Shown piece after piece: positions 19,305 to 28,815 of a stretch of 59,061 nt of DNA. A model generated the notes under the pieces. The model was given only the letters and a program-made list of their open reading frames with translations, searched no databases and was not told where the DNA came from. Each line of letters opens with the position of its first letter. Positions within the stretch are counted from its first letter, which is position 1. The DNA comes from Streptomyces griseoaurantiacus. Lineage in GTDB: Bacteria; Actinomycetota; Actinomycetes; Streptomycetales; Streptomycetaceae. The position numbers were made by a program, and so were the translations under genes. The DNA is taken from the NCBI GenBank assembly GCA_014656015.1, contig BNBP01000042.1, forward strand, positions 1-59,061, read 5' to 3'.

Positions 19305-19861
19305 CGAGCCGCCTCGGCCTTCGACGGGGCGTCGGCCTTGTCCTCGAGGTCGTCGAGGAAGCGGTCGATCACACGGCTCTGGCGGGCGTGGTCCTGAAGG
19401 GACTCACCCACGAGCTTGCCGGCGAGGTCGGTGGCGAGCCGCCCGACGTCCTGCCGCAGCGTGTGCGCGGCGGCCTTGCGGTCCGCCTCGATCTGCGCGT
19501 GACCGGCGGCGATGATCTCCTCGCGCTGCCGCTGGCCTTCCGCGCGCATCTCGGCGATGAGCGCGGCGCCCTGCTCCTGCGCCTCCTGGCGCAGCCGCGC
19601 GGCCTCGTGCCGTGCCTCGGCGAGCTGTGCCTTGTACTGCTCGAGGACGCTCTGGGCCTCGGTCTGCGCGGCCTCGGCCTTCTCGATACCGCCCTCGATG
19701 GCTTCCCGACGCTCTTCCAGAACCTTGTTGATGTTCGGGATGAGCTTCTTGTACAGGAAGCCGAAGACGATGACGAAGGCGATCAGGCCGATGACGAGCT
19801 CGGGGATCGGCGGGACGAGGGGGTTCTCGGTCTCTGCCGCGAGCTGAACCAGGGGGCTCAC
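19301..19861 (-). CDS. atpF: ATP synthase b subunit
   Basis: The 186-residue b subunit. One membrane helix (about residues 19-40, PELVIGLIAFVIVFGFLYKKL) is followed by a long charged Ala/Glu/Gln-rich helix that dimerises as the peripheral stalk. An N-terminal stretch rich in polar residues precedes the helix, as in other actinobacterial b subunits. It is coupled to atpH by a 4-base overlap. Confidence 0.96.
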   Translation of the reverse strand: MSPLVQLAAETENPLVPPIPELVIGLIAFVIVFGFLYKKLIPNINKVLEERREAIEGGIEKAEAAQTEAQSVLEQYKAQLAEARHEAARLRQEAQEQGAALIAEMRAEGQRQREEIIAAGHAQIEADRKAAAHTLRQDVGRLATDLAGKLVGESLQDHARQSRVIDRFLDDLEDKADAPSKAEAAR

Positions 19862-19902
19862 ATCAGTGCCTTTCGTCTAGTCGGCTGGGCTGAATCAGCT
19901 GG

Positions 19903-20133
19903 TCACTTGCCGAAGACGAACGGCATGACCAGACCGATCAGCGCCAGGGCCTCACAGAAGGCGAAGCCGAGGATCTGGTTGGCGCGGATCAGACCGGCGG
20001 CCTCGGGCTGACGAGCCAGGGCCTGGGTGCCGTTGCCGAAGATGATGCCGATACCGACACCGGGACCAATGGCAGCGAGGCCGTAACCGATGGAGCCGAG
20101 CGAGCCGGAAACAGCGGCAAGGGTCTGGGACAT
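19903..20133 (-). CDS. atpE: ATP synthase c subunit
   Basis: The 76-residue proteolipid of the rotary c-ring. Two membrane helices are joined by the polar loop ALARQPEA. The proton-carrying carboxylate is the Glu of FCEALALIG in helix 2 (about residue 62), and the first helix has the Gly-rich IGPGVGIGIIFGNG. The ATG at 20133 has AAAGGAAG upstream; longer readings of the frame are not supported. Confidence 0.97.
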   Translation of the reverse strand: MSQTLAAVSGSLGSIGYGLAAIGPGVGIGIIFGNGTQALARQPEAAGLIRANQILGFAFCEALALIGLVMPFVFGK

Positions 20134-20206
20134 GCCAGTTCTTCCTTTTCTTTGCGGACCGGTGGGGGTTGGCCACCGGACGATGGAGGGGCGGGAGCCG
20201 GGGTGC

Positions 20207-21028
20207 TCAGTGGTGCTCGGCGAGCGCACCCTGGATGTAGCTGCAGGCCAGAAGGACGAAGACGTACGCCTGAACGGCCTGGATGAAGAGCTCGAACAAC
20301 GTCATCACCAGGACCATGACGAACGAGACGCCGGCGTAGGCGATCCCGATGCCGTTCAGCAGGTACCAGCTGGCGATGGTGAAGAGGAGCAGAAGCGTGT
20401 GGCCCGCGAACATGTTCGCGAAGAGTCGCACCGCGTGCGTGAACGGCCGGATCAGCAGGTTCGAGAAGAATTCGATGGTCATCGACAGCGGCAGCACGGG
20501 ACCGATCGAGGGGTCGTAGCCCGTGATGTTCTTGAAGAAGCCGACGAATCCATGCCGCTTGAACGTCAGGGCGATCCACGTCACCCAGACGATCACCGCG
20601 AGCACCAGCGGGTACGAGATGATCGCCGTCACCGGGAAGGCGGCGAGCGGAACGATGGACCAGAGGTTCATCATCCAGACGAAGAAGAACAGCGAGACCA
20701 TGAAGGGCACGTACTTCTCGCCCTCACGCTTGCCGATCGTCTCGTAGACGATGCCGCGGCGGACGAAGTCGTAGCCGGCCTCGGCGACCATCTGCAGCTT
20801 GCCCGGGACGACCTTCGGCTTGGCGAAGGCGGCCCAGAAGAAGCCGACGATGACGAGCGAGCCGAGCAAGGCCAGCAGCATCGTCTTGTTGAAGTACAAG
20901 TTGCTGTCCCCGTCGCCCCACAGGGGCTCGAACAGGAACGAGTGCAGGCCCGGAGCGGGGAAGCCACAGCCGTCGAAGATGTGGCAGTCGGTCTCGAAGG
21001 CGAGCACCTGCGTCGGGTCAGCACTCAC
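20207..21028 (-). CDS. atpB: ATP synthase a subunit
   Basis: The 273-residue stator a subunit that forms the proton half-channels. The essential Arg lies in HAVRLFANMFAGH (about residues 197-209), and the C-terminal helices contain the conserved ELFIQAVQAYVF. Five to six membrane helices are visible. I chose the GTG at 21028 (SADPTQVLAFETDCH) because AAGGAG lies 6 bases upstream and it matches the S. coelicolor N-terminus; an ATG 12 codons earlier lacks a site. Confidence 0.95.
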   Translation of the reverse strand: MSADPTQVLAFETDCHIFDGCGFPAPGLHSFLFEPLWGDGDSNLYFNKTMLLALLGSLVIVGFFWAAFAKPKVVPGKLQMVAEAGYDFVRRGIVYETIGKREGEKYVPFMVSLFFFVWMMNLWSIVPLAAFPVTAIISYPLVLAVIVWVTWIALTFKRHGFVGFFKNITGYDPSIGPVLPLSMTIEFFSNLLIRPFTHAVRLFANMFAGHTLLLLFTIASWYLLNGIGIAYAGVSFVMVLVMTLFELFIQAVQAYVFVLLACSYIQGALAEHH

Positions 21029-21253
21029 CGCGGGCTCCTTCAGCGTGGCGCATGGGTACGGCAACCTCGTTGTGTCGGCGCGGCAAGCGGCCGCGGGTCG
21101 GCACTGGACTGGTGTTTCGGATGTGGGGGCGGCCGGGGGGCATCGAGCCTCGCGATTGAGCAGGCGTCAGCTCTTGTGCCCGCGCCCGCGATGCCGCAGT
21201 TGGCACCGGACGATAGCAGGATCTCCCACCCGGCTTTATCTCGGCCCTATCCC

Positions 21254-21691
21254 TCACGGCCTCGACCCGGTGGTCGTGGGCCGGTCGCCGTGCTCCGAGT
21301 CGGGCTCGACGTAGAAGATCTTGGCCTTCATGTGGGCCCGAGCCTGCGCCACCATCCACACGAGTGTGGACACGACGAGACCGGCGGCGAACGCCCTGGG
21401 GTTGAACAGACTCGTGTCCTTGAACAGCCCCATGAAGATCACCAGCAACAGGAGTTGGGCGACGTAGAGCATCAACCCCATGGCCTGGAACAGGTGCGGA
21501 AGCGATTTTGCCGTCCATTGCAGGACGTACAGGCCGATTCCCATGAAGAGGATGGCGAGCACCGCGCCGACCGCGGCGCCGATGGCGCCCTTGCCCCCGG
21601 CGACCCCGGCACTGACCGCTACGGCGATCGCGCCGGCAGCCGCTGTGGGCACAGCGGTCTGCAACAGGTTCCGGGCGTCATTGGACGGCAT
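21254..21691 (-). CDS. atpI: ATP synthase protein I
   Basis: A 145-residue hydrophobic protein with four predicted helices (Ala/Gly-rich IAVAVSAGVAGGKGAIGAAVGAV first). It is the first gene of the operon. AtpI helps assemble the c-ring in other bacteria but is not essential. The ATG at 21691 begins PSNDARNLLQTAVP. The gap to atpB is 225 bp, so a second promoter before atpB is possible. A CRP-like palindrome lies about 180 bp upstream. Confidence 0.9.
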   Translation of the reverse strand: MPSNDARNLLQTAVPTAAAGAIAVAVSAGVAGGKGAIGAAVGAVLAILFMGIGLYVLQWTAKSLPHLFQAMGLMLYVAQLLLLVIFMGLFKDTSLFNPRAFAAGLVVSTLVWMVAQARAHMKAKIFYVEPDSEHGDRPTTTGSRP

Positions 21692-22057
21692 GGCGGCTAC
21701 TCCGCATTGCTGGTGGGGGCAGGTGTCGTCATGGACGAGCGTAGTCCCGGGACGAGGCCGAACCTCTCGGTGGAGAGGCCGGCGAGAGGCCGCCGATTGA
21801 CGGTTCCTGGCTCTGTCCTGGGTTCTCGTGAACCGTATCACAAACTATTTGATGAGGTCTTTACCTGGTTGGTGTGCTAGCTGTCACACATGAGGGTGAA
21901 CCTGCGCGTCTGCGCGAAAACGGGGCCCACTTGTCTGGTATTGCCCCGCTACGCACCCCCACGACTTGGCAACGCATTAGTCAGATTCTTACCTTGCGAA
22001 GTTCACGGGGAGGTCTTGCACCGGGCGGCGGGAGCCCCGGACAACGCCGGCCGAAGG
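21692..22057 (-). promoter_or_regulatory. Upstream region of the atp operon
   Basis: This 366-bp gap between the WecA-like gene and atpI is A/T-richer than average around 21830-21870 and must contain the operon promoter. It holds the CRP-like site described separately. I cannot assign exact -10 and -35 hexamers. Confidence 0.5.
21873..21888. promoter_or_regulatory. Candidate Crp binding site upstream of the atp operon
   Basis: TGTGCTAGCTGTCACA differs at one position from the TGTGA-N6-TCACA consensus of Crp-family activators and is flanked by G and C that extend the symmetry. It lies 182 bp upstream of the atpI start. Streptomyces has a Crp homologue active in development. Function is inferred from sequence only. 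Confidence 0.4.
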
Positions 22058-23401
22058 TCACCTCCGCCCGCGAACTCCCAAGGCGCTGGCCCCGTTTGCC
22101 CCGGCCACCACCGGCGTCCGCGGCTCCACGTCGGCCCCCTCGGCCCCGCCCGCGAACTCGGCCCCGTCCCCGGCCGCGGTGCCGGCCGCCTCCGGGCACT
22201 CCGCCGTGGCGAGTGCCGGCTTCCGCCGCCGGTACCGGGGCGGCACGATCCGCTGCGCCCACCTCGGGGCCCGCGGCCGGAAGCGGGGCAGCAGCAGGAG
22301 GACGAGCCCGACCGCGCTCAGCGCCGCGATGCCCAGCACGATCCACATCGACGCCGAGTTCACCGAGTACGCCAGCGTCCCGAAGGCGATCAGCGCCGAC
22401 CAGAAGTACATGATCAGTACCGCCCGGCTGTGCGAGTGCCCGATCTCCAGGAGTCGGTGGTGCAGGTGCCCCCGGTCCGCCGCGAAGGGCGACTGCCCGC
22501 GCCAGGTGCGGCGCACGATGGCGAGCACCAGGTCGGCCGCCGGCACCGCGATGATGGTGAGCGGCAGCAGCAGCGGGATGTAGACCGGCACCGTCTGGTG
22601 CACGGTGGCCCGCTCGGAACCGGAGAAGAGGTTCATCGCGTCCGGGTCGATCTGGCCGGTGATGGAGATGGCCCCCGCCGCGAGCACGAGCCCGATGAGC
22701 ATCGAGCCCGAGTCGCCCATGAAGATGCGCGCCGGGTGGATGTTGTGCGGCAGGAAGCCGAGGCACATGCCCATCAGGATGGCCGAGAACAGGGTGGCCG
22801 GGGCGGCCGCCTCCAGTCCGTAGCCGTACCAGATGCGGTAGGCGTACATGAAGAACGCGGCGGCGGCGATGCACACCATGCCGGCGGCGAGACCGTCGAG
22901 GCCGTCGACGAAGTTGACCGCGTTGATGGTGATGACGACGAGCGCCACCGTGAGCAGGGTGCCCTGCCACTGGGTGAGCGCGAAGGTGCCGACGCCGGGG
23001 ACGGGCAGCCACAGGATGGTCAGACCCTGCACCACCATCACGCCCGCGGCGATCATCTGGCCGCCGAGCTTGATCAGCGCGTCGATCTCGAACTTGTCGT
23101 CCAGCACGCCGATCAGCCAGATCAGCGCGGCGCCGGAGAGCAGGGCGCGCGGCTCGTTGGAATTGGAGAACACCGCGTTCAGGTTCGTCAGGTGGTCCGC
23201 GACCAGCAGCCCCGCGCACAGTCCGAAGAACATCGCGATGCCGCCGAGGCGGGGTGTGGGCTCACGGTGCACGTCCCGGGCGCGGATCTCCGGCATGGCT
23301 CCGGCCACGATCGCGAACTTCCGTACCGGTCCTGTCAGCAGATACGTCACCGCGGCCGTGATGCAGAGCGTCAGGAGGTATTCACGCACGGGCTTCCCCA
23401 C
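22058..23401 (-). CDS. MraY/WecA-family undecaprenyl-phosphate glycosyl-1-phosphate transferase
   Basis: A 447-residue polytopic enzyme that loads a sugar 1-phosphate (usually N-acetylglucosamine) onto undecaprenyl phosphate to start synthesis of a cell-wall glycopolymer. About ten membrane helices are visible. The family motifs are EPTPRLGGIAMF (about residues 47-58), the Asp pair in IGVLDDKFEID (about 96-106), NFVDGLDGLAAG (about 156-167), FMGDSGSMLIG and the His-rich cytoplasmic loop RGHLHHRLLEIGHSH. The C-terminal 100 residues are an Ala/Gly-rich extension. A GTG start is used, at 23401 or four codons later at 23389. The gene sits just ahead of the atp operon, as in other Streptomyces. 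Confidence 0.92.
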   Translation of the reverse strand: MGKPVREYLLTLCITAAVTYLLTGPVRKFAIVAGAMPEIRARDVHREPTPRLGGIAMFFGLCAGLLVADHLTNLNAVFSNSNEPRALLSGAALIWLIGVLDDKFEIDALIKLGGQMIAAGVMVVQGLTILWLPVPGVGTFALTQWQGTLLTVALVVITINAVNFVDGLDGLAAGMVCIAAAAFFMYAYRIWYGYGLEAAAPATLFSAILMGMCLGFLPHNIHPARIFMGDSGSMLIGLVLAAGAISITGQIDPDAMNLFSGSERATVHQTVPVYIPLLLPLTIIAVPAADLVLAIVRRTWRGQSPFAADRGHLHHRLLEIGHSHSRAVLIMYFWSALIAFGTLAYSVNSASMWIVLGIAALSAVGLVLLLLPRFRPRAPRWAQRIVPPRYRRRKPALATAECPEAAGTAAGDGAEFAGGAEGADVEPRTPVVAGANGASALGVRGRR

Positions 23402-23528
23402 AGGTCTCGCTGGCCATCCTCAGCCCCACACCCTAGCTGTGTCGTGCATATGGGTGAGGACTTACGGGTAGCGACGATGGTTGCACGTGTGGCGGTGCAC
23501 TGGTCGCGCCTACCCGGTCACCGCCGGA

Positions 23529-24809
<1,281 letters not shown>

Positions 24810-24932
24810 GGGGTGCTCCGGGGGCGGCGACGGCGGCGTGTTCCCACGGTAAGCCCGGGGGCGGGAAGGCGCCTGCGGGCCGCCCCGCGAGGGGCACGGC
24901 GCCAAGGGGCGCACCCCGCGCGTGCCCGGGGG

Positions 24933-25589
24933 TCACGCGCGGGCGGGCACTCCGGTCAGGGCGGTGACGACCGGGTCCAGGGCCTCGTTTATCTCCTCGC
25001 CGATGGAGCGGAAGAACGTCAGGGGCGCGCCGTAGGGGTCGTAGACCTCGTCCGCCTCGGCGGTGGGCGCGAGCAGCCAGCCGCGCAGTGCCGCGGCCGC
25101 CCGGACGAGCGCGCGGGCACGGGCCACCACGCCGTCCTCCAGGGGCGGCAGGGTCGCCATGTCGATGGCGTTGACCAGCCGGGTGAACTCCTTGAGCGTG
25201 AACGTCCGCAGCCCCGCGGAGTGCCCCATGGAGATCACCTGGGCCCGGTGGTCGCGCGTGGCGGTCAGCACCAGGTCGGCCTCGATGACGTGCTCGTCGA
25301 GCAGTTCCCGGCCCACGAACCCGGAGGCGTCCGCGCCGAAGTCGGCCAGCACGGTCTCCGCGTTGGCCTCCATGGGCGCGCCCTCGTGCCCCCAGGTCCC
25401 GGCGCTCTCCACGACGAGCCCGCCCCACAGCGGGTCGCCGAGCCGGTCGGCCAGGGCGTGCCGGGTGAGGCGCTCGGTGATGGGCGAGCGGCACACGTTG
25501 CCGGTGCTGACGTGGAGGATGCGGAAGGTGTCACCGGGAGCGGCGGGCGCCGTGCTCCACGTGCCGTCCCCGTTGCCTATGCCACGCAT
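24933..25589 (-). CDS. Low-molecular-weight protein-tyrosine-phosphatase homologue lacking the catalytic Cys
   Basis: A 218-residue protein with the LMW-PTP fold. The P-loop reads HVSTGNVCRSPITER, so the nucleophilic Cys of C-x5-R is Ser28 (codon AGC, 25506-25508), while Arg34 and the downstream acid loop VYDPYGAP remain. A second Cys (Cys33) sits just before Arg34, as in the normal CTGNxCRS motif. The protein is longer than the usual 150-160 residues because of an N-terminal extension and an inserted region near residues 140-170. It may bind phosphoproteins without hydrolysis or use another mechanism. It lies between the threonylcarbamoyl-AMP synthase and glyA genes. Confidence 0.85.
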   Translation of the reverse strand: MRGIGNGDGTWSTAPAAPGDTFRILHVSTGNVCRSPITERLTRHALADRLGDPLWGGLVVESAGTWGHEGAPMEANAETVLADFGADASGFVGRELLDEHVIEADLVLTATRDHRAQVISMGHSAGLRTFTLKEFTRLVNAIDMATLPPLEDGVVARARALVRAAAALRGWLLAPTAEADEVYDPYGAPLTFFRSIGEEINEALDPVVTALTGVPARA

Positions 25590-25641
25590 GGGGGTCCCCC
25601 CTGCTCGAGCGCGGCCGGGAGCCCGGGGGTTTCGGGGGCCG

Positions 25642-26289
25642 TCAATTCGCCACCTCGAGGTCGGGTACGACCTTGCGCAGCTCCTCCGGGGAGAGCGCGC
25701 CCTGGCGCAGCAGCACGGGGACCCTGCCGGTGACGTCGACGATGGAGGAGGGCACGTTGCCGGGGGTGGGGCCGCCGTCGAGGTAGACGGAGACGGAGTC
25801 GCCGAGCATCTCCTGGGCGGCGTCGCAGTCCTCGGGCGCCGGGTGGCCGGTGAGGTTGGCGGAGGAGACGGCCATCGGGCCGAACTCGGTGAGCAGCTCG
25901 ATGGCGACGGGGTGCAGGGGCATGCGCACGGCGACCGTGCCCCGGGTCTCGCCGAGGTCCCACTGCAGGGACGGCTGGTGCTTGGCGACGAGCGTGAGGG
26001 CGCCCGGCCAGAACGCGTCGACCAGCTCCCAGGCCATCTCGGAGAAGTCGGTGACCAGGCCGTGCAGGGTGTTCGGGGAGCCGATGAGGACGGGCGTGGG
26101 CATGTTGCGGCCGCGCCCCTTGGCCTCCAGCAGGTCACCGACGGCCTCCGCGGAGAAGGCGTCGGCGCCGATGCCGTAGACGGTGTCGGTCGGGAGCACC
26201 ACGAGTTCGCCCCGGCGCACGGCGGCGGCGGCCTCGCGCAGCCCGGTCGCGCGGTCGGTGGCGTCGTTGGTGTCGTATCGCCGTGCCAT
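25642..26289 (-). CDS. L-threonylcarbamoyladenylate synthase (Sua5/YrdC)
   Basis: A 215-residue enzyme that makes threonylcarbamoyl-AMP from threonine, bicarbonate and ATP, the first step of the universal t6A37 tRNA modification. The nucleotide-binding segment VVLPTDTVYGIGADAF (about residues 30-45) and SSANLTGHPAPED (about 139-151) are diagnostic. It is a single-domain YrdC form without the Sua5 C-terminal domain. It follows prmC on the same strand after 53 bp, within a translation-related cluster (rpmE, prfA, prmC). Confidence 0.93.
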   Translation of the reverse strand: MARRYDTNDATDRATGLREAAAAVRRGELVVLPTDTVYGIGADAFSAEAVGDLLEAKGRGRNMPTPVLIGSPNTLHGLVTDFSEMAWELVDAFWPGALTLVAKHQPSLQWDLGETRGTVAVRMPLHPVAIELLTEFGPMAVSSANLTGHPAPEDCDAAQEMLGDSVSVYLDGGPTPGNVPSSIVDVTGRVPVLLRQGALSPEELRKVVPDLEVAN

Positions 26290-26342
26290 CTAGGGGGCCT
26301 CCTCGTACGCGTACTGCATCGTTGTCAGGGGCGCGGGCCGGT

Positions 26343-27224
26343 TCACGGCAGCGCCTTGCGGGCGGTCGCGAACCGCGGCCGGTTGTTGAGGTCGGGGTGG
26401 TCGGCCGCGTCGGCCCAGCCCTTCTCCTCGGCGAAGATCCACGGCACCTGTCCGCCCTGGGTGTCGGCGTGCTCGACGACGACGACACCGCCGGGCCGCA
26501 GCAGCCGGTGGGCGGTGCGCTCGAGGCCCCGGATGAGGTCGAGGCCGTCCTCGCCGGAGAACAGGGCGAGCTCGGGGTCGTGGTCGCGGGCCTCGGGGGC
26601 GACGTACTCCCACTCGGTGAGCGGGATGTACGGCGGGTTGGAGACGACCAGGTCGACCTGTCCGTCGAGGTCGGGGAAGGCGGTCAGGGCGTTGCCCTGG
26701 CGCAGCTCGACCCTGGACCCCTCCATGTTCTTGCGCGCCCACTCGTGGGCGTCCTCGGACAGCTCCACGGCGTGCACGCGCGAGCGCGGGACCTCCTGGG
26801 CGAGGGCGAGCGCGATGGCGCCGGAGCCGGTGCACAGGTCGACGATGCACGGCTCGACGACGTCCATGGCCCGCACCGCGTCTATCGCCCAGCCGACGAC
26901 GGACTCGGTCTCCGGGCGGGGCACGAAGACGCCGGGGCCGACCTGGAGCTCCAGGTAGCGGAAGAAGGCGCGTCCGGTGATGTGCTGGAGCGGTTCGCGG
27001 GCCTCGCGGCGGGCGACGACCTCCCAGTACCGGGCGTCGAAGTCGGTGTCCTCGACGGTGTGCAGCTGGCCCCGCTTGACGCCGTGCACGAAGGCGGCGA
27101 GTTCCTCGGCGTCGGTGCGAGGCGAGGGCACGCCGGCGTCGGCCAGCCGCTGGGTGGCCTGGGCCACCTCCGCGAGCAGCACGCTGCGGGGGCTGGGGGT
27201 CCGCCCCCCGGGATTAGGCTGCAC
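26343..27224 (-). CDS. prmC: Release factor glutamine methyltransferase
   Basis: A 293-residue SAM-dependent methyltransferase that methylates the GGQ glutamine of release factors. The N-terminal helical domain contains REPLQHITGRAFFR (about residues 74-87). The SAM loop is VDLCTGSGAIALALA (about 123-137), and the substrate-gripping catalytic motif is SNPPYIP (about 190-196). I chose the GTG at 27224 because GGAGG lies 7 bases upstream. Its substrate gene, prfA, is immediately upstream, the classical prfA-prmC arrangement. Confidence 0.95.
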   Translation of the reverse strand: MQPNPGGRTPSPRSVLLAEVAQATQRLADAGVPSPRTDAEELAAFVHGVKRGQLHTVEDTDFDARYWEVVARREAREPLQHITGRAFFRYLELQVGPGVFVPRPETESVVGWAIDAVRAMDVVEPCIVDLCTGSGAIALALAQEVPRSRVHAVELSEDAHEWARKNMEGSRVELRQGNALTAFPDLDGQVDLVVSNPPYIPLTEWEYVAPEARDHDPELALFSGEDGLDLIRGLERTAHRLLRPGGVVVVEHADTQGGQVPWIFAEEKGWADAADHPDLNNRPRFATARKALP

Positions 27225-27279
27225 CGCTCGTCCTCCGGTAACTGTGTTCGTCCGACCCTGCCCTGCGGCCCGCGCCCGC

Positions 27280-28365
27280 CTAGGCGGCGGCGAGCTTGGC
27301 CGCCGAGTCCGCGTCGACGCAGGCCTGGATGACCGCGTCGAGGTCGCCGTCCAGGACCTGGTCCAGGTTGTACGCCTTGAAGCCGACCCGGTGGTCCGAG
27401 ATGCGGTTCTCCGGGTAGTTGTACGTGCGGATCTTCTCGGAGCGGTCGACGGTGCGGACCTGGCTGCGGCGGGCGTCCGCGGCCTCCTTCTCCGCCTCCT
27501 CCTGCGCCGCCGCGAGAAGCCTGGAGCGCAGGATGCGCAGCGCCTGCTCCTTGTTCTGGAGCTGGCTCTTCTCGTTCTGGCAGGAGGCGACGACGCCGGT
27601 CGGCAGGTGCGTGATGCGGACCGCGGAGTCGGTGGTGTTGACCGACTGCCCGCCGGGCCCGGAGGACCGGTAGACGTCGATCCGCAGGTCGTTGGGGTTG
27701 ATCTCCACGTCGACCTCCTCGGCCTCGGGCGTGACGAGCACGCCGGCGGCGGAGGTGTGGATGCGGCCCTGGGACTCGGTCGCCGGGACGCGCTGCACAC
27801 GGTGCACGCCGCCCTCGTACTTCAGCCGGGCCCACACGCCCTGGCCGGGCTCTGTGGCGCCCTGGCTGACCCCATGAGGCTTCGTCTTCACGGCGACCTG
27901 GACGTCCTTGTACCCGCCGAGCTCGGACTCGGTGGCGTCGATGATCTCGGTCTTCCAGCCGACCCGCTCGGCGTAGCGCAGGTACATGCGCAGTAGGTCC
28001 CCGGCGAACAGGGCGGACTCGTCGCCGCCGGCGCCGGCCTTGATCTCGAGGATGACGTCCTTGTCGTCGCTGGGGTCCCGCGGGACGAGCAGCAGCCGCA
28101 GCTTCTCGGTGAGCTCCTCGCGCTGCTGCTCCAGCTCCTTGACCTCGGCGACGAAGTCGGGGTCGTCGGCCGCGAACTCGCGCGCGGTGCCGAGGTCGTC
28201 CCCCGTCCGCTTCCAGGACCGGTAGGTGGCGACGATCGGGGTCAGCTCGGCGTAGCGCTTGTTGAGCCTGCGCGCGTTGGCCTGGTCGGCGTGCACGGCA
28301 GGGTCGGCGAGCTTCTTCTCCAGGTCGGCGTGCTCACCGACGAGTTCCTCGACCGCCTCGAACAT
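27280..28365 (-). CDS. prfA: Peptide chain release factor 1
   Basis: A 361-residue class I release factor for UAA and UAG. The GGQ loop YRSSGPGGQSVNTTDSAV reaches the peptidyl-transferase centre. The codon-recognition region is near residues 185-200, where RF1s carry a PxT tripeptide; here VPATESQGR is seen. The ATG at 28365 (FEAVEELVGEHADLE) matches homologues and has GGAG upstream. It is transcribed with prmC, and a terminator-like hairpin separates it from rpmE. Confidence 0.97.
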   Translation of the reverse strand: MFEAVEELVGEHADLEKKLADPAVHADQANARRLNKRYAELTPIVATYRSWKRTGDDLGTAREFAADDPDFVAEVKELEQQREELTEKLRLLLVPRDPSDDKDVILEIKAGAGGDESALFAGDLLRMYLRYAERVGWKTEIIDATESELGGYKDVQVAVKTKPHGVSQGATEPGQGVWARLKYEGGVHRVQRVPATESQGRIHTSAAGVLVTPEAEEVDVEINPNDLRIDVYRSSGPGGQSVNTTDSAVRITHLPTGVVASCQNEKSQLQNKEQALRILRSRLLAAAQEEAEKEAADARRSQVRTVDRSEKIRTYNYPENRISDHRVGFKAYNLDQVLDGDLDAVIQACVDADSAAKLAAA

Positions 28366-28408
28366 CTCCGGCTCCCATGTGAAATGACGAACAATGGCTG
28401 CACCGCAA

Positions 28409-28461
28409 AGCGCCGGCCCCGGCGCCCCCACCGTGACGGCGGGGACCCGGGGACCGGCGCT
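28409..28461 (-). terminator. Hairpin between rpmE and prfA
   Basis: AGCGCCGGCCCCGG (28409-28422) pairs with CCGGGGaCCGGCGCT (28447-28461) with one bulge, enclosing a second GC-rich stem. It is placed just after the rpmE stop and ahead of prfA. Confidence 0.65.
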
Positions 28462-28470
28462 GTGGGCTCG

Positions 28471-28692
28471 CTACTTCTTGGCAGCGGCAGCCTTGCCGAA
28501 GCGGGCCTCGAAGCGGGCCACGCGGCCACCGGTGTCGAGGATCTTCTGCTTGCCCGTGTAGAACGGGTGGCACTCGGAGCAGACCTCGGCACGGATGGTG
28601 CCGGACTGGATGGTGCTGCGAGTGGTGAACGACGCGCCACAGGTGCAGCTGACCTGCGTCTCGACGTACTCGGGGTGGATGTCGCGCTTCAA
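28471..28692 (-). CDS. rpmE: 50S ribosomal protein L31
   Basis: A 73-residue L31. It is the zinc-binding (C+) form, with CTCGAS near residues 16-21 and VCSECHPF near residues 36-43 providing four Cys. The start is a TTG at 28692 with AGGAG 5 bases upstream; the protein then begins KRDIHPEYVETQ, as in S. coelicolor. C+ L31 can be swapped for a Zn-free paralogue under Zur control during zinc starvation in this genus; that paralogue is not in the window. Confidence 0.96.
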   Translation of the reverse strand: MKRDIHPEYVETQVSCTCGASFTTRSTIQSGTIRAEVCSECHPFYTGKQKILDTGGRVARFEARFGKAAAAKK

Positions 28693-28815
28693 GGTGTCTC
28701 CTAGGTTCGGGAGGGCGCCGGGTCGCAGCCGCGGGATGCGGAGGCGTGAACCGGAGCCGACGTGCCAGTCTGCCAGCAACTGGCCGCATCCCCCAAAACG
28801 GGGGGTAGCGGCCGG

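Noticed and set aside
14445..19397. A 1650-codon plus-strand open frame opposite the atp genes
   Set aside because: It is a high-GC shadow antisense to atpD, atpG, atpA and atpH; its composition is Arg/Gly/Val/Leu-rich and matches no family.
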